Assembly: GCF_001939115.1 (NCBI RefSeq)
Contig: NZ_MQTZ01000017.1
Coordinates: forward strand, 134,869 to 198,868
Direction of reading: 5' to 3'
Length of the DNA stretch: 64,000 nt
Source: Leptolyngbya sp. 'hensonii'
GTDB lineage: Bacteria; Cyanobacteriota; Cyanobacteriia; GCF-001939115
This document shows, piece after piece, positions 45,294 through 54,087 of this stretch. The notes under the pieces are model-generated. The model worked only from the letters and a program-made list of their open reading frames with translations. It had not been told where the DNA came from and did not search any database. Position numbers and translations under genes: made by a program. Numbering within the stretch: position 1 is the stretch's first letter; every line of letters begins with the position of its first letter.

Positions 45294-45644
45294 TTAAACT
45301 CGTTGATCAAATCTCGTCCGGAAACTACCGTGTTTGATCCAATACTGTTTCAAGTCATGATGAGGGGTATGCAAGCTGGCTCTGGCATGATATACAATCA
45401 CCTGGCGACGATCGCTCATCCAAATCTTGCCAACTGGATCCACAGAAATCACGCTGCCTCCCAAGACTGAAATACAGTGACTGAATCGCTCCAGAGCTGA
45501 ATAATCTACTGTTTCAAAGACAAAGAAGTTCCCTGAGCAAATTACATGGCGACTTCGAATCCAGGACTGAATCTTCTTTTGAGCAGCAGGTGGCAGCATT
45601 TCCAGGGTGGGAAGCATCAGATGACTTCGAACCGAGCATTTCAT
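45294..45644 (-). CDS. cpeR: CpeR, phycoerythrin gene activator (copy 2)
   Basis: ATG at 45644 gives 116 residues; the start could lie a few codons either way, and MLPPAAQKKIQSWIRSRHV marks the conserved core. The segments CSGNFFVFETVDYSA, ISVDPVGKIWMSDRRQV and ASLHTPHHDLKQYWI match copy 1 at 12300 but with many substitutions. This is a diverged paralogue rather than a recent duplicate. It is located between a CpeD-like linker and cpcL. In N. punctiforme a cpeR is part of the CcaR-controlled operon, which fits. Confidence 0.92.
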   Translation of the reverse strand: MKCSVRSHLMLPTLEMLPPAAQKKIQSWIRSRHVICSGNFFVFETVDYSALERFSHCISVLGGSVISVDPVGKIWMSDRRQVIVYHARASLHTPHHDLKQYWIKHGSFRTRFDQRV

Positions 45645-45831
45645 ACGTAGAATCACGTCTTGCGATAGAGAACCTGCCCTAACTGAACAGCTAGAGCAGG
45701 AAAGGGAGTAGGAGGAATCGTAGGGAGATTTTAGAGATCATCATCTGCCAGGATCACAGGGACGGCATCATCGTTATGTCACTGGAAAAACCAGATATCA
45801 GATCATCAGAGTGACTCAGATCAAGTCTGGA

Positions 45832-46590
45832 TTAGGTCACTTCAGTAATACTGACGATCGTTCCAGATGTCCGATTAATGCGCTGAATTTGCGGGGTCAT
45901 ATTGTCCCCAGAAACCAGGTATGTTGTAGTACTGATCCGCCGGGGACTGTCAAACCTGGAGCCCCGCACAAGAATCTTAAATTTCTTCTTGCTGGCCTCT
46001 CCTGAACCACCTAAATTAGTGCTAGCTGGTGCAATTCTGTTGCTGCTGTTAGTCGCAATCGCATACACCAATTGAGAAGACTTGACGGCACTATTTACTT
46101 GAGAGTAGCCCCGATCCAGTGCAAACATTCGGTTGTAAGTGATCTGGCTTTGACCCACTGCAGTTTTTGCACCTTGATTGTAGGGGACGATATGCTCACC
46201 AAACTTAGTCTGGTACTCGTCACTATCAAGGTACGAATCGATTTCTGCATCGTATCCTTCTTCAATGCAGCGCACGATATGCTCTGAAACCTCAGCCTGG
46301 GACTGGGGAGGCCGTCCTAAAAAGTGCATGAAATTCAATTCCACGAAGCGATAGGGAGCGCAGGTCTCAAAATATCGGGAACGGTAAAAATCAGATTTCC
46401 CAACAGCCCGCACAAATTCACGCACAGAAATGCTGCGATCGCTTAACTGGGATTCAGCAGCGACCTGCCGTTCACTCTCCATCACATGCGGATTACCTAG
46501 CACTTGTCGATAAACAGCTCGAATGACAGCCTGCACCTCTACCGAAGAGCTATCTGGCCAAAGTTCTGATGAATTAATTTCAATGCTCAT
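45832..46590 (-). CDS. cpeD: CpeD-like phycoerythrin rod linker (copy 2)
   Basis: The 252-residue protein is clearly paralogous to the linker at 8646: FVELNFMHFLGRPPQSQAEVSEHIVRCIEEGYDAEIDSYLDSDEYQ in the linker domain and FKILVRGSRFDSPRRISTT ... MTPQIQRINRTSGTIVSITEV in the CpcD-like domain. It lacks recognisable frame damage. It starts 43 bp after the cpeC paralogue. Its role would be rods built under CcaS/CcaR control. Confidence 0.87.
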   Translation of the reverse strand: MSIEINSSELWPDSSSVEVQAVIRAVYRQVLGNPHVMESERQVAAESQLSDRSISVREFVRAVGKSDFYRSRYFETCAPYRFVELNFMHFLGRPPQSQAEVSEHIVRCIEEGYDAEIDSYLDSDEYQTKFGEHIVPYNQGAKTAVGQSQITYNRMFALDRGYSQVNSAVKSSQLVYAIATNSSNRIAPASTNLGGSGEASKKKFKILVRGSRFDSPRRISTTTYLVSGDNMTPQIQRINRTSGTIVSITEVT

Positions 46591-46633
46591 GATTTACTTC
46601 CTTAATTGCATGGGTTAATTCAACGCTGTTCAT

Positions 46634-47494
46634 TCACACAGGCGTAATACTGGCAATCACTCCCCCCGCTTGATGGATCTTTTGGTAGGTTGCTGAAAGC
46701 TGGTTGAAGGGCACCAGATAGATCTGGTTACTGAAGCGAAAACGGGAGACCGGCCTGGTCTTGCTAGCACGGTAGCCCGTCGCCTCCACCCGGTACACTT
46801 TGCCTTGCTCATCTGCCCCGGTACCCAGGCGGGTCCGGGCACTACCCAAGGGGTTACGGAATGCAGATCCTGGGCTGATCGGTGAAACTACAGCCGTGGG
46901 CACAGACTGGATCAGCAAGCTGTTCAGGCGAGGAGCCTTCCCGGCCAAATTACCCTTCAAACTGCTACTTGAGGCTCCCCGTACTAGTTCAAAAGTATGG
47001 GTGAACTGCACCATACTCTGGCAAGCCTCTGTCTTATAGCCCCGGATATAGGGCACAATATTTTCTCCAAAATGGGTTTGATACTCATCGCTATTGAGGT
47101 AAGAATCAATCTCAGCTCCAAAACCTCGCGTATCGAGAATCATGCTGTGGGAGCGCATTTCTTCCAGATTAAGGGGAGGGCGGCCCAGCAGGTGGCGAAA
47201 GTTTAATTCGATCGCCCGGTAACGAGCACAACTGGTAAAGAATCGAGAATGATAGAGGTCCGACTTGGCTACTGCTCTCACAAACTCACGGACACTGAGT
47301 TCAACTCGCTTAAACTGAGACTCAGGAACCGTCAAGCGTTCACTGTCCATCACATAGGCATTGCCTAAAACTTGCCGATAGACTGCTCGAATGATCTGCT
47401 CCCGCTCACCATCCGAACTACCAGGCACCCACTCCACCGGGGCAGTTTCTTCAAATAGGCTAACTCCCAAACGGGAGGCTGGTCCAAAAGCCAT
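46634..47494 (-). CDS. cpeC: CpeC-like phycoerythrin rod linker (copy 2)
   Basis: The 286-residue protein matches the first CpeC almost end to end and has the same length: MAFGPASRLGVSLFEETAPVEWVPG, AIELNFRHLLGRPPLNLEEMRSH and the CpcD-like end YLVPFNQLSATYQKIHQAGGVIASITPV. It is the first gene of the minus-strand set cpeC-cpeD-cpeR-cpcL-ccaS. The CcaR G-box lies about 210 bp upstream of its start. Confidence 0.92.
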   Translation of the reverse strand: MAFGPASRLGVSLFEETAPVEWVPGSSDGEREQIIRAVYRQVLGNAYVMDSERLTVPESQFKRVELSVREFVRAVAKSDLYHSRFFTSCARYRAIELNFRHLLGRPPLNLEEMRSHSMILDTRGFGAEIDSYLNSDEYQTHFGENIVPYIRGYKTEACQSMVQFTHTFELVRGASSSSLKGNLAGKAPRLNSLLIQSVPTAVVSPISPGSAFRNPLGSARTRLGTGADEQGKVYRVEATGYRASKTRPVSRFRFSNQIYLVPFNQLSATYQKIHQAGGVIASITPV

Positions 47495-47693
47495 GAATCC
47501 CTATCTCCAAATAGATACAACACCCAGTCCAGGAGTATCCCGACAGCCGAGGATCCAGTGGGGCCATAAAACAGCCACCTCCATGCAAGGAAGTGCATCA
47601 ACCCCAATCCCATGCTCTGACGATCGTTCCAACCCGATGCAGGGAGTTCTGAAATTTCAGAATCCCATAGACACCGTAAGGAAACTGATCAGA

Positions 47694-47715
47694 AAACCGG
47701 AAAAAAATCGGAAAG
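47694..47715 (-). promoter_or_regulatory. CcaR G-box upstream of the second cpeC
   Basis: Bases 47705-47715 read CTTTCCGATTT on the minus strand, an exact match to the published CcaR G-box CTTTNCNATTT. The adjacent 11 bp (47694-47704) give TTTTCCGGTTT, a copy with two mismatches, so the two form a direct repeat with 11-bp period. The site lies between divergent cpeC and ccaR, oriented towards cpeC. The promoter itself is not clear; TATGGG near 47660-47675 is a weak candidate. Confidence 0.8.
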
Positions 47716-47942
47716 AATGAGTGGAATCAATAAATCTTGAAATTCTGCAATATTTGTTCTCAAAACTTTTGCAGGAAAAGGGATTTCCCAGGTTAGCCAT
47801 TCCCGATAAAACAGAAATTTGGGGGGCAAATTCCCATAGAATTGTGGTGATGAGCAATCCTCGCTGCTGGGTAAATAGGGGCATAGGAAGGAGGAGCGTT
47901 CAATCCAACAAATTGCTTTTATCTTGCCTCACTGCCGAATTT

Positions 47943-48620
47943 ATGAGGATTTTACTGATCGAAGATGATTTGAGACTGGCGGAAACGTTAGCAGAAGCAC
48001 TCACTGACCAGCGTTACGTCGTTGATCTCGTAACAGACGGGGAAACCGGGTGGCATCAGGTGAAGACCATGGACTATGACCTGTTGTTGCTGGATGTGAT
48101 GTTACCTGAACTGGATGGGATTAGTCTCTGTCATCGGCTGCGATCGCACGGTTATAACCTCCCGATTCTGATTCTGACCGCCTGTGATACCATCAGCGAT
48201 GAAATCACAGGTTTAGATGTGGGTGCTGATGACTATGTAGTGAAGCCTGTTGATTTGCAGAAGCTCTTTGCTCGAATTCGAGCTTTGCTCCGTCGTGGTA
48301 ACGCCACAACCCTGCCGATCCTGGAATGGGGAGAGTTACGCCTCAATCCCAGTACTTACGAAGTCAGCTATAACCATACTCCCATCCATCTCACGCCCAA
48401 AGAATATGCCCTTTTAGAACTGCTGTTACGCAATGGTCGGCGTGTCTTAAGCCGCAGTGTCATCATTGAGCACGTCTGGCCATCAGAAGCGTCTCCAGAA
48501 GAACATACCGTCAAAGTTCATATCCGAGGATTACGGCAAAAGCTAAAGGCTGCAGGGGCTGCAGAAGACTTGATTGAAACTGTCCACAGCATGGGTTATC
48601 GCCTGAACCAACTGGGTTAA
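47943..48620 (+). CDS. ccaR: CcaR-like OmpR-type response regulator
   Basis: I start at ATG 47943, giving 225 residues (MRILLIEDDLRLAETLAEAL); an in-frame GTG at 47721 would add 74 non-conserved residues and cross the G-box. The receiver has its acceptor Asp in LLLLDVMLPELDG. The winged helix (about 125-222) includes LTPKEYALLELLLRNGRRV and EHTVKVHIRGLRQKL. CcaR is about 234 residues in Synechocystis. Divergence from cpeC, the nearby ccaS and the G-box all support CcaR. It is also similar to the first 225 residues of the RcaC-like protein. Confidence 0.88.
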   Translation: MRILLIEDDLRLAETLAEALTDQRYVVDLVTDGETGWHQVKTMDYDLLLLDVMLPELDGISLCHRLRSHGYNLPILILTACDTISDEITGLDVGADDYVVKPVDLQKLFARIRALLRRGNATTLPILEWGELRLNPSTYEVSYNHTPIHLTPKEYALLELLLRNGRRVLSRSVIIEHVWPSEASPEEHTVKVHIRGLRQKLKAAGAAEDLIETVHSMGYRLNQLG

Positions 48621-48626
48621 CCAGAG

Positions 48627-49919
48627 TCATCTCTGAGCCATTAAACCCTCCACAATCGTATACAGCTCTGAGATCGCCCGTCCTTCCTCTTTTTTAGCCC
48701 CTAACTCTGATTTTTTGGCGAGAATCTCTTCTTTCAATTGGCGCATCTGGGCCACGATCGCCTCCCCCTGCCCCTGATACTCACTATAGGCCGCAATCAA
48801 ATCCAGGAATACCATCCGTTCAATCTCCCCTCGGGTCGGGAGTTCCCCCTCGCCCGTTCTGGAGATAGGAGATTCGTAGCGAGTGCCCGCCACATCGTAC
48901 TTCACCAGGAAAATCAGCGCCCGACTGATCTGATGCAAGGTTTTCTGCAAGTCCCGGACATTCAGATCCAGCCGGTTAAACCCCACCTGCCCCTGGATAC
49001 GTAACTCGACAATTTTGGTCTGGGTTTCTCCCCGATCAGCCATCGTTTGAATCAGAGCGATCGCAGTTGCTTCCAGGTCTTTGCGGGTTTGGTCACGGTT
49101 CACCGTCAGGCTGAGGCGAAGAATTGCCCGCTGATAATAATCCTGCTTTAATTCCGCCTGGATTCCCTGGCCATTCAGATCCACCAGGTACACTCCCCGC
49201 ACCATCTGATCGCGGCCTTCAACAATACTGTTCGCTTCCAGAGACCCCGGGTTATAGATCCAGCCCTGCTCCTGATAATGTTTGTGGATGTGACCCAAGG
49301 CCAGATAATCCACCCCAGCCTGCTGGAGCGGCAGCAAATCAGCATACCGCAACGCCCCAGTATAGCGGGCGATCTGTCCTTCCAGACCATGATGCAGCAG
49401 CATCACCGTATGGTCAGGCCCAGAAGGCAACTGCTCGATCGCCGTCGCCAACCGAGCCAGCATCTGGGGTGCAGAGGATCGATACCAGCGGGACCCGATC
49501 AGGCGCACCCCACAATCCAGATCAATATAGCCCCCCTGCTTCGTCTCCGCTGTCCAGGGTTCCAGCCGATCGGGCGACTCCGGATCGAGCAAGATCAGCC
49601 GATCCCAATCCGCCAGATAGCGCAGCCAACTCGCCTTCGTCCCAAACGGCTCATAATCATGGTTCCCTTCTACCGCAACCACCGGAATATTCGCTTCCCG
49701 CAACAGATCCAAACAGACCTGGGCCTGATTCAGGGTTGCCGGTAGAATGTTTCGATATTCAAATAAGTCTCCTACAATCAAGACGAAATCAACCTGTTCG
49801 CCGATAGCATAGCGCTCAACCACATCTCGCAACGCCCGAAAAAAATCCATCGTTCGCTGGGGATTGTCATACTTGTTGTAGCCCAGGTGAATATCGGCCA
49901 GGTGGAGAAATCGTGGCAT
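48627..49919 (-). CDS. sbcD: SbcD/Mre11-like DNA repair exonuclease
   Basis: The 430-residue protein has the calcineurin-type metallophosphoesterase motifs: LADIHLGY, IVGDLFEYRN, VEGNHDYEPFG, LLHHGL and LGHIHKHY. A capping domain follows, and a helical C-terminus (about 375-430). The family partner is the ATPase SbcC/Rad50, not seen here. It processes DNA ends and hairpins. It is convergent to ccaR with a 6-bp gap. Confidence 0.88.
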   Translation of the reverse strand: MPRFLHLADIHLGYNKYDNPQRTMDFFRALRDVVERYAIGEQVDFVLIVGDLFEYRNILPATLNQAQVCLDLLREANIPVVAVEGNHDYEPFGTKASWLRYLADWDRLILLDPESPDRLEPWTAETKQGGYIDLDCGVRLIGSRWYRSSAPQMLARLATAIEQLPSGPDHTVMLLHHGLEGQIARYTGALRYADLLPLQQAGVDYLALGHIHKHYQEQGWIYNPGSLEANSIVEGRDQMVRGVYLVDLNGQGIQAELKQDYYQRAILRLSLTVNRDQTRKDLEATAIALIQTMADRGETQTKIVELRIQGQVGFNRLDLNVRDLQKTLHQISRALIFLVKYDVAGTRYESPISRTGEGELPTRGEIERMVFLDLIAAYSEYQGQGEAIVAQMRQLKEEILAKKSELGAKKEEGRAISELYTIVEGLMAQR

Positions 49920-49957
49920 ATCCCTGCAATTTAAACCGGTTGTACTAATTTTGTATT

Positions 49958-50902
49958 ATGACTCAGTTTGAGGCGTTCCATTCTGCAGCAAACCCCGACC
50001 CCCGATCAACCACAGATCTGGCTCTGGAACTGGCCCGCCAAGGAGACCCTGTGATCATTGCCACCCTCATGAACCGGCTCCTAGAACCCGCCGGAGTCAG
50101 TGCCACTGCCCAGGTCCGGGGCAACTGTCTCCAGATTACCCTGAGCAGCAAGACCGTCCCCGATCGAGACAACCTGGTCAAATTCACCCAGCAAGGGCTA
50201 CTCAAGCTGCGTCCCACAGGCATCACCCACGTCATCCTCTCCGGCCAGCAGATCGGAAGCACCACCCCAGCCTGGAGCACAGAGTTCCCCCTAAACCCAG
50301 CCAGTAAAGACGCGATAAATCGTGTCTTTACCCAGCCCCGCGTCTCCTCGGAGCCTCGCCTCCCCTTTAACCCTCACCCCTGCCCTCAGAACCAAGCCTT
50401 CCTCCAGAGCCACCCCGCCCCCCAGCCTCGCCCCCTAGCCAGCAGCCAACAGCCCTCCCAGACGAGCTCCAGACCCGATCGCACCTGGCTGGGCCATGCC
50501 GCCGCCATCCTAGTCACGATCACCTTCAGCCTGAGCCTGATTGGGTACGTCATTTACCAGCTCGTGATCGCCACCCGACCCGACCCAGCCACATCCCCGC
50601 AGGCAAGCACCACTCCCTCCAAAACCCCAGGCTCTGGGAAATCCGAGATCAAACTACTGGAATTCACCTGGCAAACCCGATACGCCAATCCCAACCTGGT
50701 CGGCCATATCCAGAATACATCCGGCAGACGATATGCCTATGTCAAACTCGAATTTAACCTCTACGACGAAGCTGGAAAACCAGCGGGTGACGCCATGGCG
50801 ATCGTCACCCAGCTAGATCCCAAAAGCACCAAAGAATTCGAAGCCCCGATCGTCGAACCAAAGGCCAAGAAAGCAACCCTGAAAGCGATCACCGCCTTCT
50901 GA
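49958..50902 (+). CDS. Hypothetical membrane protein with FxLYD-like C-terminus
   Basis: The 314-residue protein has an N-terminal region (about 15-110) with alternating hydrophobic strands, a Pro/Ser/Gln-rich linker (110-180), a membrane helix (about 182-205, LGHAAAILVTITFSLSLIGYV) and a C-terminal extracytoplasmic domain with VGHIQNTSGRRYAYVKLEFNLYDEAGKPAGDA, the FxLYD pattern. I do not know its function. It is divergent from sbcD and convergent to nrdJ with a 2-bp gap. Confidence 0.75.
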   Translation: MTQFEAFHSAANPDPRSTTDLALELARQGDPVIIATLMNRLLEPAGVSATAQVRGNCLQITLSSKTVPDRDNLVKFTQQGLLKLRPTGITHVILSGQQIGSTTPAWSTEFPLNPASKDAINRVFTQPRVSSEPRLPFNPHPCPQNQAFLQSHPAPQPRPLASSQQPSQTSSRPDRTWLGHAAAILVTITFSLSLIGYVIYQLVIATRPDPATSPQASTTPSKTPGSGKSEIKLLEFTWQTRYANPNLVGHIQNTSGRRYAYVKLEFNLYDEAGKPAGDAMAIVTQLDPKSTKEFEAPIVEPKAKKATLKAITAF

Positions 50903-50904
50903 GC

Positions 50905-53190
50905 CTACTGCTTCTCCGGCATCATGCACTTGTCACTGTCACAACCTGCAGGTCCTTCCACCGTCAATTGACCCAGATCATATCGGAGCAACGCCCCATA
51001 GAAATCCTCCGTCTGACGCCGCTGCCGCACCTCCTGCTGCAGCCGATCGTAGGTTTCCTGGCTAATCTTCTCAAACGGCAACCGGGGAAAAGGCGCATCA
51101 AAACGGGCCAGAAGAGCCGCACTGATATAGCCATCATTATTTGCGATCGCCTGATAAATGCGCCGGGCCAAAGGTTCAATCTCCTCTTCCCGCAGTTCCA
51201 GAGTGGCACTGGTGTTATGGGTCGTATAGTACTTCTGGACCTGCATATAGAAATCAAACTGGGCCTCGGCGGAGAACTTTTCAATCTCAATCTGATCCGC
51301 CCCCGGCAGATCCGCCCAGGATACCGCAACGGGAATCTCGACCAACCACTCTGTACAACGGGGGGCAAAAGGATCATGGAGCAGGTTGCCCTGATCATCC
51401 TTATCCGATTGGGAGGGCACAACGGTATAACCGTACTCCAGACAGGCCAGCGCCACAGGATCATTCTTACGGAAGGTAATGCGGCGAATGAACCGCTGAG
51501 CCTTGGGAGGATGCCAGCCCGGACTCGCCCCCGTCAGCAGGGACTTAGTTCCCGCCGGTTGCACGGTAGTGCAGCGGTTAGGCCGCCTCAGCCCATGGCG
51601 ATCGCAATAATCCCAGACTGCCTGATGGACAATCTCCTTCCAGCGGGTCAGATAGTCCCGCTCCCGCCGCTTGAACTCCAGACCGGTGATGGTATCGGGC
51701 CGACCCGCCTCCCACCAGCGCAGCCACTCCACCCCAAAGGCATGGACAAAGAAATCAAACAGGCCCGTGAAGGAAACTCCCACGATCGGGTCAATGTCCC
51801 GACTGTACTGATAGCGGGGCTCCAAAAACCGGTGGTGGAGTAGAGAAGCCACGGACAGAGCGCCTGCCGTAAAAGCGTCTGCTTGTTCTGCAAAATTATG
51901 GGGGTCAAGTTGGTTGAGATGAACTTCAGATAAGTTACAGTGGAAGTTTTTCCCAATTATTTCTCCGCAGGGATTTAACCCATACCTGCCGAGACGATGG
52001 TCTACTTCCGCACTGGCCATCTGAGGATAGCGATCTTGAAGCCACTGCCTGCCCTGGCCTGCTATGTAAGCGCGTAGAAAATCAGCTCTCAGTTCAGAGG
52101 TGGTTAACAGATCTCGGTTCGATCGGGCGATCGCCTCCGGCGCATATTGGATCGCACCCTCTCCGGAGTAAAACTGTTTGCGCACCGAGTCTATACATTC
52201 CTGCTCGGTCGGCTGGCGATGGAAGACACGGGTATGATTCGCCATCCGCAAGGCGTCCCGCTCCGGATCAATCCGCCAGTTTCCTGCCACATCCTGTTGC
52301 CAGAGATTATCCTTGGCGATGGCAAACTCAGCATCCTCACTGTCCCCCTGACGAATGCCCGCACTGCGCCGGATATTTCCAGCAACGACAGTGGCCGCCG
52401 CTTCATCAATCAGCAGACAGCACTCCACAGAAGTCATTTTTCGACCGATCGCTCGGTTCAGAATCGTTGCACAACGCTCATACAGTCCTGGTAGTTTGAT
52501 CGGGTTGGCCACACCGCCAAAGCCCTTCAGGGGTTCCCCTTCTGGACGGACATCACTCAAATTGACCGTGACCTGTACCTCACCCGTAAACCGCTCGTCC
52601 GTGGAGAGTTCCAGCAGCATCTGGTAAGAACCGACCCAGCCCTGGCGACTGTCTCCCACATAAAGGCAGACCTGATTCCCATCAATCTGAACTTCTGTTA
52701 AGTCCCGCCGCAGATCAGGCGGGGTTTGACCGATCTCACCTTCCAGGGTTACCACCAACCGGTTGCGAATTGGGGGCAGGGCATTGATATACCGCGACTC
52801 CAGAATGGCCCCCGTCCCACAGCCCATCATGGCCAGATCCATCATCAGGCCAAAAGCCCGCCAGTCAATCACGTTGGTACTGGTGCAGTTATAGGCTCCA
52901 GAGAAATTTTCCTGGCGATCGATCCACTCCGACCCCCCAACCCAGAGCCAACGACCAGAGGGGAGGGCTTTAATTTGCCGCTGCATGTGCTTGATCAGGG
53001 CCGCCTCCCCAGGGGTAAACTGACCCAGCTTGAGCAGACCATCCGCCGTTCGATCGCAGACTTCTTCCCAGGTTTCCCGATGGTTGCCATAGCGGCGACT
53101 GTAGGTCCGGAAAAAGACGGGATAAGCTGCTGGGGCAGTATCCGGGAAAAGGCCAGCGGCTGAACGGGTGCGCTCAAGTTCTCGAACCAT
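50905..53190 (-). CDS. nrdJ: Adenosylcobalamin-dependent ribonucleotide reductase (class II)
   Basis: The 761-residue enzyme resembles the monomeric ribonucleoside-triphosphate reductase. Key segments are NCTSTNVIDWRAFGLMMDLAMMGCGTGAILE, the active-site region GLNPCGEIIGKNFHCNLSEV, TTVQPAGTKSLLTGASPGWHP and a C-terminal redox pair in GCDSDKC. It makes deoxynucleotides without oxygen-dependent radicals. Cyanobacterial copies sometimes carry inteins; none is present. No cobalamin riboswitch was recognised in the 217-bp upstream gap. Confidence 0.93.
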   Translation of the reverse strand: MVRELERTRSAAGLFPDTAPAAYPVFFRTYSRRYGNHRETWEEVCDRTADGLLKLGQFTPGEAALIKHMQRQIKALPSGRWLWVGGSEWIDRQENFSGAYNCTSTNVIDWRAFGLMMDLAMMGCGTGAILESRYINALPPIRNRLVVTLEGEIGQTPPDLRRDLTEVQIDGNQVCLYVGDSRQGWVGSYQMLLELSTDERFTGEVQVTVNLSDVRPEGEPLKGFGGVANPIKLPGLYERCATILNRAIGRKMTSVECCLLIDEAAATVVAGNIRRSAGIRQGDSEDAEFAIAKDNLWQQDVAGNWRIDPERDALRMANHTRVFHRQPTEQECIDSVRKQFYSGEGAIQYAPEAIARSNRDLLTTSELRADFLRAYIAGQGRQWLQDRYPQMASAEVDHRLGRYGLNPCGEIIGKNFHCNLSEVHLNQLDPHNFAEQADAFTAGALSVASLLHHRFLEPRYQYSRDIDPIVGVSFTGLFDFFVHAFGVEWLRWWEAGRPDTITGLEFKRRERDYLTRWKEIVHQAVWDYCDRHGLRRPNRCTTVQPAGTKSLLTGASPGWHPPKAQRFIRRITFRKNDPVALACLEYGYTVVPSQSDKDDQGNLLHDPFAPRCTEWLVEIPVAVSWADLPGADQIEIEKFSAEAQFDFYMQVQKYYTTHNTSATLELREEEIEPLARRIYQAIANNDGYISAALLARFDAPFPRLPFEKISQETYDRLQQEVRQRRQTEDFYGALLRYDLGQLTVEGPAGCDSDKCMMPEKQ

Positions 53191-53407
53191 GGGTTAAGTT
53201 TCCTGGTAAGTGACGGCGAGTTAGTGTTCACATGAAGACTATTTATAGTACTTCAGAAATCTCCTGTCCACTACCAGTAGAGTAGAAATCCTTAAAAAGG
53301 GTGAGTGAACAACCAAATCCCCGGCTTCTCGAAGAATTCGCGGATGTGAGGCATCTCCTCAATCATCGGGTTAATCTGGTTGACGCAGGATTAGGCTGAC
53401 CCCATCT

Positions 53408-53989
53408 ATGCTTCTCGCTCCCTGGCGATCGCTCCTGACCGGAGCACTGCATCGCAACCGCTCCCTCCCCTACGCCCGCTACGTACAACTGGCAACGGTT
53501 CGACCCAACGGACGACCCGCCAACCGCACCCTCGTGTTTCGCGGCTTCCTGGATGGTACGAACCAACTCCAGTTCGTCACCGACGATCGCAGCCAGAAGG
53601 TCAGTGAAATTGGCACCTCTCCTTGGGGAGAGGTGTGCTGGTATTTTCCCCAAACGCGAGAACAGTTCCGAATCGCCGGGTCTCTGGTCCTGGTCCGATC
53701 CGGTGATCCAGACCCCACCCGCCAGCAGGCCCATGCAGCCGCATGGCAAAATCTCTCAGATGCTGCCCGCCAGCAGTTTACCTGGCCCCATCCGGGTCAA
53801 GGGCGTGGAGATGCAGCAGCCTTTCAAGCCCAGAAGCCTGATGAGATGCACCCTTTATCACAATTCTGCCTGTTACTACTGGAGCCCGATCGGGTCGATC
53901 ACCTGCAACTGCGAGGCGATCCCCAAAATCGCTCCCTCTACCTCAAAACCCAGGACCTGAACTGGTCAATTCAAACTGTTAATCCCTAA
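53408..53989 (+). CDS. Pyridoxamine-phosphate-oxidase-like FMN protein (Alr4036 type)
   Basis: The 193-residue protein has the flavin-binding split-barrel pattern: YVQLATVRPNGRPANRTLVFRGF, LQFVTDDRSQKVSEI and EVCWYFPQTREQFRIAGSL. Members are annotated as Npun_F5749 or Alr4036 family PPOX proteins, which are related to but not the same as PdxH. The substrate is unknown. The end is followed by a double-hairpin element shared with the convergent cysE. Confidence 0.88.
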   Translation: MLLAPWRSLLTGALHRNRSLPYARYVQLATVRPNGRPANRTLVFRGFLDGTNQLQFVTDDRSQKVSEIGTSPWGEVCWYFPQTREQFRIAGSLVLVRSGDPDPTRQQAHAAAWQNLSDAARQQFTWPHPGQGRGDAAAFQAQKPDEMHPLSQFCLLLLEPDRVDHLQLRGDPQNRSLYLKTQDLNWSIQTVNP

Positions 53990-54023
53990 GGAGCACGAAT
54001 TAAATAAGATGAACCATTGGGGT

Positions 54024-54061
54024 GCAGGGGCGTTGCCCCTGCTTGGGGGCGAAGCCCCCAA
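54024..54061. repeat. REP-like double hairpin between convergent genes
   Basis: Two adjacent perfect stems with 3-nt loops, GCAGGGGC/GCCCCTGC and TTGGGGGC/GCCCCCAA, lie between the PPOX and cysE stops. AT-rich flanks (AAATAAG at 54002-54008 and TTATTTA at 54070-54077) form an imperfect outer inverted repeat. It can act as a two-way terminator. The tandem form resembles repeats scattered in cyanobacterial genomes; I see only this copy here. Confidence 0.6.
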
Positions 54062-54087
54062 ACCCTTACTTTATTTAGTTTTCGATC

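Noticed and set aside
47721-47942. 74-residue upstream extension of ccaR from a GTG
   Set aside because: It crosses the intergenic region just after the G-box, is not conserved with CcaR, and the ATG at 47943 gives the expected family length.
53191-53407. Cobalamin riboswitch ahead of nrdJ
   Set aside because: I looked for the conserved B12-box and found no convincing match in the leader.
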